Part shown: positions 34,307-41,954 of the stretch, in pieces
How positions within the stretch are numbered: the stretch's first letter is position 1
How the letters are laid out: each line of letters opens with the position of its first letter
NCBI RefSeq assembly: GCF_006539925.1
Contig: NZ_BJNY01000013.1
Span: 1-64,000 of the forward strand
Direction: 5' to 3'
DNA: 64,000 nucleotides
From: Glutamicibacter uratoxydans
GTDB taxonomy: Bacteria; Actinomycetota; Actinomycetes; Actinomycetales; Micrococcaceae
Position numbers and translations under genes: made by a program
Notes under the pieces: model-generated
Database searches by the model: none
Seen by the model: only the letters and a program-made list of their open reading frames with translations
Told to the model about the DNA's origin: nothing

Positions 34307-36649
34307 ATGACTTTCTCCTTTCGCCCGCTCGCTCTCCCTGACGATGCAGCATTGCTGCATTCGTGGATTGCCAATGACCATGCCGCCTTCTGGGGTATGC
34401 CCGATGCTTCGCAGGACCAAATTCTCGCTGAATACGAACAGCTGGCAAACACAGATGACTACCAAGTCCTCCTAGGACTGCAAGAAGGGGAAGAGCGATT
34501 TCTGATCGAGCTCTATGATCCAGCCACTTCACCCTTATCTGGGCGCTACGCATACGTTTCCGGCGACCGGGGACTGCATTTCTTGTCGCCAAAAGTACAG
34601 GAGTCGCAATCCGGCTTTACGCTCGATGCGATGACTGCTGCGGTCAAGCACGCCTTCGACGATCCATCGGTGGAGCGGATCATTGTCGAGCCGGACATTC
34701 GCAACAAGGCTATACACGCCCTGAACGCAAGGGTCGGCTTCCAAGTGATTGCCCCGGTACAGCTGCTTGAACATGATGGTTCTATCAAAGATGCGCTGCT
34801 TTCAGTTCTTACTCGAACCGACTTTGAGCAGGCCACCGGTGTCGTATCTGCCGCGACCTACCTATCTCCGCAGCGCTGGGAAACTGCCAATCGCCACGTT
34901 CTTGCCAAGGCGCTGGGAGAGTTCAGCCATGAACGGCTGCTTGATCCCGCTGGACATGGACACGGCGAGTTCAGCGTGCACAAGGAAAACCATCGTTATC
35001 TCTTCAGCGCCCGCCGATATCAGCTGAACCATTGGGTGGTGGATCCTGAAAGCCTACGCCATGAGGTCTATGCCACGGGCCAGTGGACGCCTGCAGACAT
35101 TGACGTGCTGGATTTCGTGACGCTGTTCCAAACTGAGCTGACTTTGTCTGCTGCCCAGCTTCCAACGTATCTCGAAGAACTATCTTCCACACTCACCAGC
35201 CATTGCTACAAGCAACTGCATTCTCAGTCCACCAGCACCCAGCTTGCGCAATTCGCCGGCACCGCGGCCCAGTCGTTCCAGCGCATTGAGTCCTCGATGA
35301 CAGAAGGACATCCGTGCTTTGTCGCGAACAACGGCCGGTTGGGGCTTGGCCGATCCGATTATCTTCGCTTCGCTCCGGAGACCGGGTCAGCGGTGCGCTT
35401 GGGCTGGGCTGCCGCGCATCGTTCCCGCGCGCAGTTCAATTCCATTGACTCCCAAGACTATGAATCACTGTTGGCCTCCGAACTGAGCCCAGCCGACCGG
35501 GAGCGCTTCGAACGTGTGCTTAGCCAGACGCTTGTGGGCACCGGGCTGGAAGCCTCGGACTATCTTCTGCTTCCGGTGCATCCGTGGCAGTGGGAAAACA
35601 GGCTCTCGATTACCTTCGCCAACGACATCGCCCGCAAGCAGCTCGTGTGGCTGGGGACGGCCTCGGAACAGTATCAAGCACAGCAATCGATCCGCACGTT
35701 TTTCAACGTAGACCGTCCCGAAGGGCACTACGTGAAGACGGCAATGTCGATCTTGAACATGGGATTCATGCGCGGGTTGAGTGCCGAATACATGAAGGTC
35801 ACTCCCGCTATCAACCAATGGCTCGGCGAACTGTTCAACAGCGATCCAGTGCTCCGTTCCCAGCCTGTCGCACTGCTGCGCGAGATTGCGGCCGTAGGCT
35901 ATCGGAACCCACAATTCGAAGCAGCCACGAATGCTGCAGCGGCGCAGCGCAAGATGCTGGCCGCACTGTGGAGGGAATCTCCAATTGGAATGCTCAATGA
36001 CGGCGAGCGCTTGGCCACCATGGCCAGCCTTTTGCATGTTGATGCACAGGGAGGCTCCTTCGCTGCCGCACTCATTAGGAGCAGCGGGGTTGCTCCGGAA
36101 AAGTGGCTGCGGCAGTACTTGGACGCCTACCTCATTCCATTGGTTCACTGTCTTGCCGCTTATGATCTGGTCTTTATGCCCCACGGCGAGAATGTCATCA
36201 TGGTCCTCAAGGACGGGCTGGTTGAACGCGTACTTTTGAAGGATCTTGGCGAGGAAATTGCTGTGCTGTCCGACAGGGTCGAACTGCCGGAGCAAATCCG
36301 GCGAGTCCGCACGGGAGGAGATCCGGTGCTTTCGGTGTTTACCGATATCTTCGACTCGTTCTTCAGATTCCTAGCTCCCTTACTGGATGGTGAAGGACTG
36401 GTACCGGAAAGCTCTTTCTGGGCCATTGTGGCAGAGAGCCTGCTGTCCTATAGGGCCGAGCACCCGCAGTTCGCCGAGTATTTTGATCAACTGGGGCTCT
36501 TTGCCGAAACCTTCCCGCTGTCTTGCCTCAATCGCCTTCAGCTTCGAAATAACCAGCAGATGCTTGATCTGAGCGACCAATCAGGCGGTCTGCTCTACGC
36601 CGGAGACTTGGAGAATCCACTGGCAGCAGCAGTGGTGCCGAGCCGTTGA
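34307..36649 (+). CDS. Fused hydroxamate acyltransferase and NIS siderophore synthetase (DesC-DesD, DfoC-like)
   Basis: This is a 780-residue two-domain protein. Residues 1-180 form a GNAT-type domain (FSFRPLALPDDAALLHSWIA, EPDIRNKAIHALNARVGF) like DesC, which acylates N-hydroxycadaverine. Residues from about 185 on are an IucA/IucC synthetase like DesD, with LDPAGHGHGEFSVHKENH, EGHPCFVANNGRLGLGRSDY, LLPVHPWQWENRL and HGENVIMVLKDGLVERVLLKDLGEE. In Streptomyces these are separate genes; in Erwinia amylovora DfoC is known to be fused this way. The product should be desferrioxamine E/B or a relative. It starts 7 bp after the hydroxylase stop and is followed by a strong terminator. Confidence 0.93.
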   Translation: MTFSFRPLALPDDAALLHSWIANDHAAFWGMPDASQDQILAEYEQLANTDDYQVLLGLQEGEERFLIELYDPATSPLSGRYAYVSGDRGLHFLSPKVQESQSGFTLDAMTAAVKHAFDDPSVERIIVEPDIRNKAIHALNARVGFQVIAPVQLLEHDGSIKDALLSVLTRTDFEQATGVVSAATYLSPQRWETANRHVLAKALGEFSHERLLDPAGHGHGEFSVHKENHRYLFSARRYQLNHWVVDPESLRHEVYATGQWTPADIDVLDFVTLFQTELTLSAAQLPTYLEELSSTLTSHCYKQLHSQSTSTQLAQFAGTAAQSFQRIESSMTEGHPCFVANNGRLGLGRSDYLRFAPETGSAVRLGWAAAHRSRAQFNSIDSQDYESLLASELSPADRERFERVLSQTLVGTGLEASDYLLLPVHPWQWENRLSITFANDIARKQLVWLGTASEQYQAQQSIRTFFNVDRPEGHYVKTAMSILNMGFMRGLSAEYMKVTPAINQWLGELFNSDPVLRSQPVALLREIAAVGYRNPQFEAATNAAAAQRKMLAALWRESPIGMLNDGERLATMASLLHVDAQGGSFAAALIRSSGVAPEKWLRQYLDAYLIPLVHCLAAYDLVFMPHGENVIMVLKDGLVERVLLKDLGEEIAVLSDRVELPEQIRRVRTGGDPVLSVFTDIFDSFFRFLAPLLDGEGLVPESSFWAIVAESLLSYRAEHPQFAEYFDQLGLFAETFPLSCLNRLQLRNNQQMLDLSDQSGGLLYAGDLENPLAAAVVPSR

Positions 36650-36675
36650 ATAGATAGACCGAAAGTTCATCCTCC

Positions 36676-36720
36676 AGGACCCCGTGGCATGTTCTGCTCG
36701 AACATGCGCCACGGGGTCCT
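36676..36720. terminator. Bidirectional terminator after siderophore operon
   Basis: AGGACCCCGTGGC and GCCACGGGGTCCT with an inner ATGTTC/GAACAT make a near-perfect hairpin. It overlaps the last codon region of the convergent gene. Confidence 0.85.
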
Positions 36721-37348
36721 ATGCCATTGCGGCCGTCAACTTCGACAGGCCTGGACCGGACAGGCTCTGCAAACTCTGTTTGCGCCCAGCCATTGCCATG
36801 ACCAGATCAAGCAACTCGCCGTGTACGGCTGGACCGCAACCTGCCGTGAAATCTTGGTCATCAGCGACGATTGAGATCGACTTGATCATGCTCCTGCTGT
36901 TTACCGCGAAGTCTTTGGAAGAAAAGAACTCGGCTACCAGCAGCACGGCTTCAGGCGCAGGATTGAACTTTCTGCCCAGCGCCCGGGCAATATCCTGCCC
37001 GTGGACGATGACTTCACCCAACAAGCCCATCCTTGAACCCAACGGCGCTTTCCGCGCCGAAATCCCTTCCTTGTAACGGGCTAAAGTCTGGTCAAAGCTT
37101 GTGCCGACGAACTGCTCCAGGAGACGCTGATTGTGTCGATCCGTGTTGAATCCACAGCGAGCCATATTCACCAGCCAGGCTGTTGACCCCGTTTGCGAGG
37201 CGGCGCTGAGGTGGGCTGCTACTTCTTGGACCGACCAGTTGTTGCAGAGACTCTTTGCGTTCCAGCTGTCTGCATTAAGATCCGAAAACAGCGAATCAAG
37301 CCGTGCACGTTCTTGGTCAATGATGCGCCACTCATGCCTAGGTTCCAT
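36719..37348 (-). CDS. Maleylpyruvate isomerase-like, mycothiol-dependent (DinB-fold, TIGR03083-type) protein
   Basis: This is a 209-residue protein of the DinB/MDMPI four-helix-bundle group. Likely metal ligands are the His in WSVQEVAAHLSAA and the Glu and His in GEVIVHGQDIARALG. Relatives use mycothiol as a cosubstrate in detoxification or isomerisation. It is convergent to the siderophore operon and divergent from the PadR regulator. Its ATG lies about 165 bp from the PadR gene, across the PadR-type palindromes, so PadR might control it too. Substrate unknown. Confidence 0.78.
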   Translation of the reverse strand: MEPRHEWRIIDQERARLDSLFSDLNADSWNAKSLCNNWSVQEVAAHLSAASQTGSTAWLVNMARCGFNTDRHNQRLLEQFVGTSFDQTLARYKEGISARKAPLGSRMGLLGEVIVHGQDIARALGRKFNPAPEAVLLVAEFFSSKDFAVNSRSMIKSISIVADDQDFTAGCGPAVHGELLDLVMAMAGRKQSLQSLSGPGLSKLTAAMA

Positions 37349-37443
37349 GGCGCCACACTAGCTATCGATCAACGGCACGTTCAATAATTTCACACTTCCC
37401 CAAGTCAAGTTCGGGTCTTTCCAATGCCCAAAAAAACTTCAGT

Positions 37444-37473
37444 ACTAAGTGTTGCTAAATAGTGGTACTTAGT
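37444..37473. promoter_or_regulatory. Inverted repeat upstream of PadR gene, candidate operator 1
   Basis: ACTAAGT, 16 bp and ACTTAGT form a perfect inverted repeat overlapping the probable -35 (TTGCTA at 37452) of the PadR promoter. Confidence 0.5.
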
Positions 37474-37481
37474 TCTACTAT
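37452..37481 (+). promoter_or_regulatory. Putative PadR operon promoter
   Basis: TTGCTA and TACTAT hexamers (4 of 6 matches for the -10) are separated by 18 bp and lie between the two palindromes, 43 bp ahead of the PadR start. Confidence 0.45.
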
Positions 37482-37488
37482 CTACTTG

Positions 37489-37507
37489 TACTTAACAACG
37501 CTAAGTA
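37489..37507. promoter_or_regulatory. Inverted repeat downstream of PadR promoter, candidate operator 2
   Basis: TACTTA, 7 bp and TAAGTA form a perfect palindrome covering the expected transcription start, just before the ribosome-binding site AGAGGGG. It shares the ACTTA/TAAGT core with operator 1, consistent with autorepression. Confidence 0.5.
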
Positions 37508-37523
37508 GAGAGGGGTGAAACGC

Positions 37524-37868
37524 ATGGGAACACAGATGACAGAAATGCTCAAAGGCACACTCGAAGGCATTGTTCTTTCCATCCTCGCCGAGCGCCCAGC
37601 ATACGGCTACGAAATTACCGCAGAGCTGCGCGACCGGGGCTTCACCGATATTGCCGAGGGCACGATCTATGCCCTATTGGTCCGAATCGAGCGGAAGTCA
37701 TTGGTCAGCGTCGAGAAGGTCGCATCAGAAAAGGGCCCTCCGCGGAAAGTCTTCACGCTCAATGCCGCCGGACAACTAGAACTCAACGAGTTCTGGAGCA
37801 CCTGGAATCAACTGGTTGAACGCATCAACCACCTTCCAAATCAAAACAACACAAGCAAAGGAAACTAA
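37524..37868 (+). CDS. PadR family transcriptional regulator
   Basis: This is a winged-helix repressor of about 114 residues. The DNA-binding domain has LEGIVLSILAERPAYGYEITAELRDRGF and IAEGTIYALLVRIERKSLVSVEK, classic for PadR. A short C-terminal helix (LELNEFWSTWNQLVERINHL) provides the dimer interface, as in the small subfamily 2 (LmrR-like). The start at MGTQMTE has AGAGGGG nine bases upstream; a GTG nine bases earlier is too close to that site. It is the first gene of a PadR-DUF1048-ABC ATPase-ABC permease operon and probably represses it until a toxic compound binds. Confidence 0.92.
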   Translation: MGTQMTEMLKGTLEGIVLSILAERPAYGYEITAELRDRGFTDIAEGTIYALLVRIERKSLVSVEKVASEKGPPRKVFTLNAAGQLELNEFWSTWNQLVERINHLPNQNNTSKGN

Positions 37869-37870
37869 TC

Positions 37871-38248
37871 ATGGCCGCCAAATGGATCGAAACCTTCACC
37901 GGATCCCTCGAACAGAAGAAGCAGTACAAGTTGAGCTCAGCAAGGCTCAAGGCCCTGCCACGGCCGTACGCAGAAACAGCAGCCGCCCTGCAGCGCTACT
38001 TCCTCTACCAGGGAGGCGTCACCGACGGACAAATCCTCGTCGACATGCTCTCGGATCTAGCAGATCTCCTTGAAGCAGCCGCTGCCGAACAGACTCCGAT
38101 CCGCGACATCGTTTCCGACGATCCTGTGGAATTCGCCGAAGACTTCACGAAGGCCTACGGCGGAGAACGCTGGATCGACAAGGAACGCAATCGCCTGATC
38201 GAGTCGATCAACCGCGCCGAATCCGAATCAGAAAGACAAGAACCATGA
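37871..38248 (+). CDS. DUF1048 family protein
   Basis: This is a 125-residue soluble alpha-helical protein with KWIETFTGSLEQKKQYKLSSARLKALP at the start and FAEDFTKAYGGERWIDKERNRLIESI near the end. DUF1048 proteins are regularly encoded between a PadR regulator and an ABC exporter, but their function is unknown. The ATG follows AAAGGA at good spacing, 2 bp after the PadR stop. The stop overlaps the ATPase start (ATGA), so it is translated with its neighbours. It may be a partner of PadR or of the exporter; this is guesswork from context. Confidence 0.85.
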   Translation: MAAKWIETFTGSLEQKKQYKLSSARLKALPRPYAETAAALQRYFLYQGGVTDGQILVDMLSDLADLLEAAAAEQTPIRDIVSDDPVEFAEDFTKAYGGERWIDKERNRLIESINRAESESERQEP

Positions 38249-39018
38249 ATGCCGTAGAAGTTCATTCGCTGCATAAATCATTCAACGACCTCGATGTGCT
38301 GCGAGGAGTGGATCTCAGCATCCCATCCGGCAGCATCTACGCACTGCTCGGATCCAATGGCGCAGGTAAAACTACGCTGGTAAAAATCCTGAGCACCGTT
38401 CTCAAACCGGATTCAGGCAAGGCAATGGTCAACGGCTTCAATGTCTCCGCTGAGCCAGCACAGGTGCGAGCTTCCTTGAGCGTCACCGGACAGTTCGCCG
38501 CCACCGACGCCGTGCTCACCGGCCGAGAAAACTTGGAACTCATCGCGCGGCTGCGCAAGCTGCCTCACGCAGGAAAAATCGCAGATGGCCTGCTGGAGCG
38601 CTTCAACCTCACCGATGCCGCAGCACGGAAAGTCTCCACATATTCCGGAGGCATGCGCCGACGTCTGGACATTGCCATGAGCCTCGTGGGCGATCCTCTG
38701 CTGGTAATACTCGATGAACCGACCACAGGGCTTGATCCCCAAGCCCGAATCCAGACCTGGCAGTCGATCAAAGATCTGGCAGCGGCTGGAACCACAGTGC
38801 TGCTGACAACCCAGTATTTAGATGAGGCAGAACAACTTGCCGATCGGATCGCGATCCTCCACGAAGGAACGATCATCCAAGAAGGCACCTTGGCAGAACT
38901 GAGGACCCTGATGCCTGCTCCACGCGTGGAACAGGTAGTTCGGCAGGCAACCCTCGAAGACATCTTCCTCAGCCTCGTCTCGCCATCCGCCAACGTCGAA
39001 GAAGGAGCCCAGTCATGA
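38245..39018 (+). CDS. ABC exporter ATP-binding protein, DrrA type
   Basis: This 257-residue ATPase has Walker A GSNGAGKTT near residue 36, the signature YSGGMRRRLDIAMSLVG, Walker B LLVILDEPTTGLDP and the H-loop replaced by Gln in LLTTQYLDEAEQLADR, as usual in the daunorubicin-resistance (DrrA/CcmA-like) group. The C-terminal tail (VRQATLEDIFLSLVS) is also typical. It is coupled to DUF1048 before it and to the permease after it. It should power export of a drug, antibiotic or lipid. Confidence 0.94.
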   Translation: MNAVEVHSLHKSFNDLDVLRGVDLSIPSGSIYALLGSNGAGKTTLVKILSTVLKPDSGKAMVNGFNVSAEPAQVRASLSVTGQFAATDAVLTGRENLELIARLRKLPHAGKIADGLLERFNLTDAAARKVSTYSGGMRRRLDIAMSLVGDPLLVILDEPTTGLDPQARIQTWQSIKDLAAAGTTVLLTTQYLDEAEQLADRIAILHEGTIIQEGTLAELRTLMPAPRVEQVVRQATLEDIFLSLVSPSANVEEGAQS

Positions 39019-39782
39019 GCATCGCGGCACTTCAGGAAACAAGGATCCTCACCGGCCGATCGCTGCGGCATATCCTGCGCAGCCCCGACACCATCATCAC
39101 CACAGCGGTCACTCCGATTGCCATGATGCTGCTCTTTGTCTTCGTCTTCGGCGGTGCACTTCAGTCCACTGGATCTGAGCCGTACGTCAACTATCTTCTC
39201 CCCGGAATCCTACTCATTACCATTGCCTCCGGCGTCGCCTACACGTCCTATCGACTGTTCCTGGACTTGAGCGATGGTCTGATCCCCCGGCTTCAGACAA
39301 TGCCGATCTCCAGGTCAAGCATCCTTTGGGGGCATGTGCTGACGTCGCTAGCGGCCAATGCGGCATCGCTGTTGATTGTCGTAGCCGTCGCCTTCTTGTG
39401 CGGCTTCCGTTCCCATGCCTCATTCCTAGCCTGGCTTGCTGTTGCCGGAATTCTGGCGGTCACGACGCTGTCGCTGACGTGGATCGCGGTCGTTGCAGGC
39501 CTCAGCGCCAAAAGCGTGGACGGCGCGAGCGCGTTCAGCTATCCACTGATTTTCCTGCCGTTCATCAGTTCCGCTTTCGTTCCAACACAGTCAATGCCCG
39601 GCCCGGTGGCCTGGTTCGCACAGAACCAGCCGGTGACTGCAATCGTCGACTCAATCCGTTCCCTGCTCGATGGCCAAAGCGCCGGTGGCAGCATCTGGAT
39701 TGCGCTGGCCTGGCTGGTCGGTTTGATGGGCGTTGCATGGGTCCTTTCCCTGGTGATCTATCGCAAGAAGATCGGGGCATAG
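39015..39782 (+). CDS. ABC-2 type exporter permease, DrrB type
   Basis: This 255-residue membrane permease has six hydrophobic helices. It opens SIAALQETRILTGRSLRHILRSPDTIITTAVTPIAMMLLFVFVFGGAL, the ABC-2 family start, and includes PLIFLPFISSAFVPTQSMPGPVAWFAQNQPVTAIVDSIRSLL, the conserved segment of the DrrB/NodJ group. It overlaps the ATPase gene by 4 bp. The pair forms a full homodimeric exporter regulated by the PadR protein at the head of the operon. A terminator follows 20 bp later. Confidence 0.93.
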   Translation: MSIAALQETRILTGRSLRHILRSPDTIITTAVTPIAMMLLFVFVFGGALQSTGSEPYVNYLLPGILLITIASGVAYTSYRLFLDLSDGLIPRLQTMPISRSSILWGHVLTSLAANAASLLIVVAVAFLCGFRSHASFLAWLAVAGILAVTTLSLTWIAVVAGLSAKSVDGASAFSYPLIFLPFISSAFVPTQSMPGPVAWFAQNQPVTAIVDSIRSLLDGQSAGGSIWIALAWLVGLMGVAWVLSLVIYRKKIGA

Positions 39783-39802
39783 CACCGGCGGCTTCTCCAA
39801 GT

Positions 39803-39840
39803 CTCGGCGCGTCGGCCGATAACCTCGCCGACGCGCCGAG
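39803..39840. terminator. Terminator after the PadR-DUF1048-ABC operon
   Basis: CTCGGCGCGTCGGC and GCCGACGCGCCGAG make a perfect 14-bp stem around a 10-base loop. Confidence 0.85.
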
Positions 39841-39888
39841 GCTTGTCATCTCTTCACACGAAGTTGCCCGGCAATGCAGAATGCAAGC

Positions 39889-40749
39889 ATGAGTCATGAG
39901 GTCAGATCGTCATATGGACAAGACACGCTGCGCTATGTGCGCTTGATGCTCCTTGTCGTTCCGCTGCTCATGATCGTGGCCATCATCGTCTATGCCGTGG
40001 TGAACCACCGCGTCGAAGACTCGATCAGCTCCTACTATTTGGGCCCTGCCCGGGATCTGTTCGTAGCAATGATGGTTACTACAGGAGTACTCCTGGTGGT
40101 TTATTCAGGCCCGCCGCTGGAAGACTTCGCACTGAACCTCGCAGGATTCTACGCAATGTTCATCGCCTTGGTGCCAACCCAACTGGGAAACTCGCTGAAA
40201 CTGCTGGATCCAGACGCGCAGCAGAAACAGATTCTTTCGGTGCGAGTGGGCATCGCTGCCATCATCATTGTGAGTGCGGTTTTCGTCTTTCTTGGAATGA
40301 GAACCAACCGCTGGCCCAAGGGAGAATTCCTCTTCAGCTCTTGGACGAAGTATCTGAGCATCGGATGCGCCGTGCTGCTCGCGGCATTCCTGATCTTGGT
40401 TCTGTGGCGTGCCATCGAAGGCACCGAATTTGCGTGGGTCCACACCAGCGCCGCGGCGCTGCTGATTACCTCGATGGGTGTGGCAATCGCCAGCCATCTT
40501 GGCCACCGGTCGCTCTGTGCCGATGACACCAGCGGAGGCAAAAGGATCCACTACGCGGTCCTGCTGTATCTCATGGGGGCTGGTTTGATTGCCTGGCCGA
40601 TCCTGAAGCTTAGCGGCATCGCACAAACAGTGTTCATCATCGAGTGGTATCAGATCAGCTTGTTTGCCTATTTCTGGTATCTGGAATCGCGGCGTTTGTG
40701 GGATTTTGACTTCCGCAGCGGATGGCCATCAGCGTATACGGGGAGCTGA
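39889..40749 (+). CDS. Uncharacterised multi-pass membrane protein
   Basis: This protein of about 286 residues has seven or eight hydrophobic helices. The loop NHRVEDSISSYYLGPARDLFVAMM, followed by a helix and then GPPLEDFALNLAGFYAMFIALVPT, recurs in many bacterial membrane proteins of unknown role. The start at MSHEVRSS has no clear ribosome-binding site; an ATG five codons earlier is the alternative. It is followed 15 bp later by another membrane protein gene, so the two are probably cotranscribed. No function can be assigned. Confidence 0.7.
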   Translation: MSHEVRSSYGQDTLRYVRLMLLVVPLLMIVAIIVYAVVNHRVEDSISSYYLGPARDLFVAMMVTTGVLLVVYSGPPLEDFALNLAGFYAMFIALVPTQLGNSLKLLDPDAQQKQILSVRVGIAAIIIVSAVFVFLGMRTNRWPKGEFLFSSWTKYLSIGCAVLLAAFLILVLWRAIEGTEFAWVHTSAAALLITSMGVAIASHLGHRSLCADDTSGGKRIHYAVLLYLMGAGLIAWPILKLSGIAQTVFIIEWYQISLFAYFWYLESRRLWDFDFRSGWPSAYTGS

Positions 40750-40764
40750 CTTAGGAGTAGCATC

Positions 40765-41247
40765 GTGGTCATGACACGCGACCCAGGTGCTGCGGGAACG
40801 TCGATCACGTGGCGAACTCTGTTGACTGACAACTTCACGGCACTATCAGTTCTCATCGCAATTTTCCTTCTTGCATACTTAGTCCCATATCTGCTCTTGC
40901 CTGGCCTGCTTCTAGGTGTTTCAGGCCTCCCCATGGTCCCCTTGATGTTCACGCTGAGCTTCGGCGCACTTTTGTTCAAGGCAGGTACTCTTGGCAGCCA
41001 GCTTTGGTGGTTTGCTTCGGCAGGGCTTGCATGGTTTCTTACGCCAGTCTTCGGTGAGCAACTCCTGTTGCCATGGCTAGACCGGATAGTCGGTGAGGCA
41101 AGTGTTTCGACAGTCTCAGGAGAGTTATTGCCCTGGACTCAGTGGGTCTGGACGCTGCCGTTCCTCATGCTTTACGTCATTATTGGCTTGATGCGGATGC
41201 GACGGCCCAAAAGTGATGCTGCTCCAATGAAGACGGCAACCGCCTAA
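40765..41247 (+). CDS. Uncharacterised small membrane protein
   Basis: This 160-residue protein has four hydrophobic segments (FTALSVLIAIFLLAYLVPYLLL, LMFTLSFGALLFKAGTLG, LWWFASAGLAWFLTPVF and VWTLPFLMLYVIIGLM). GTG at 40765 has AGGAG seven bases upstream and is preferred to the ATG six bases later. No recognised domain. It lies between two other membrane protein genes, all in the same direction. Confidence 0.65.
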   Translation: MVMTRDPGAAGTSITWRTLLTDNFTALSVLIAIFLLAYLVPYLLLPGLLLGVSGLPMVPLMFTLSFGALLFKAGTLGSQLWWFASAGLAWFLTPVFGEQLLLPWLDRIVGEASVSTVSGELLPWTQWVWTLPFLMLYVIIGLMRMRRPKSDAAPMKTATA

Positions 41248-41288
41248 AGTCATACCGGATTTTCAGCGCTGAACTTCAGGTGGAAAAA

Positions 41289-41705
41289 ATGACTTCGGAT
41301 AATCATCGTTCTCTCGTTCTCGTGAGACACACACCTGTGTGGAAGTATGCTTATTGGCTTGTCTGTGGAGTTTTGCTGGGTCTAGGGGCCGCATCAATAC
41401 TCACGATCGGGATATTCATCGTTCCTATTGGGGCGGCCCTTGCCGTGTTTGGGCTCTGGACAACAAGGCTATGCAACAGATCTGTGGCCGCAGCCCTGGC
41501 AGGATTTGCTCTCGTTGTCTTCTATTTGGCTTGGCTGAACAGAGGTGGACCTGGAGAGGTTTGCAGCAGCAGCGGTTCAGGAACATCTTGCATTGATGCA
41601 TGGAACCCGTGGGCTTTTACTACCGTTGGGCTTCTTTTGATTGCAGCCTCATTACTCATAGTCTTCGTTCTTGGCAGGACCCAACCCAAGAGACTTCAAA
41701 GTTAG
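41289..41705 (+). CDS. Uncharacterised small membrane protein
   Basis: This protein of about 138 residues has four hydrophobic helices and a short loop CSSSGSGTSCIDAWNPW, where two cysteines could form a disulfide outside the cell. The start is at MTSDNHRSL with AGGTGG upstream. It is the last of three consecutive membrane protein genes before tRNA-Asn copy 3. Function unknown. Confidence 0.62.
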   Translation: MTSDNHRSLVLVRHTPVWKYAYWLVCGVLLGLGAASILTIGIFIVPIGAALAVFGLWTTRLCNRSVAAALAGFALVVFYLAWLNRGGPGEVCSSSGSGTSCIDAWNPWAFTTVGLLLIAASLLIVFVLGRTQPKRLQS

Positions 41706-41789
41706 GTAATGAACTTCGGCCAGAAAAATTTCTGTGCCGAGCCAGTTTCGTGAAGGCCGCCGAATTGGGATTACGGTCCGGCAAAAACA

Positions 41790-41820
41790 AATCTCCCAGC
41801 CGTGAGACGGCTGGGAGATT
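41790..41820 (-). terminator. Terminator of tRNA-Asn copy 3
   Basis: AATCTCCCAGCCG and CGGCTGGGAGATT form a perfect 13-bp stem; the minus strand continues TGTTTTTGCC. Confidence 0.88.
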
Positions 41821-41824
41821 CTTA

Positions 41825-41909
41825 TTCGCTCCTCCAACTGGACTTGAACCAGTAACCCTTCGATTAACAGTCGAATGCTCTGCCAATTGAGCTATGGAGG
41901 ATTGCAACG
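41825..41909 (+). repeat. 85-bp direct repeat, right copy (contains tRNA-Asn)
   Basis: Identical to 28527-28611 over TTCG, the tRNA body and TTGCAACG; the sequences diverge on either side. It marks the right edge of the accessory block and lies just before dnaG. Confidence 0.75.
41829..41901 (-). tRNA. tRNA-Asn (GTT), copy 3
   Basis: The 73-base body is identical to copies 1 and 2, with CCA not encoded, as in copy 2. It lies in the right copy of the 85-bp direct repeat. Confidence 0.97.
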
Positions 41910-41954
41910 AGATATAACTTTACCCGAGTTATCCTCGTTTGCAAAATCGATCCG

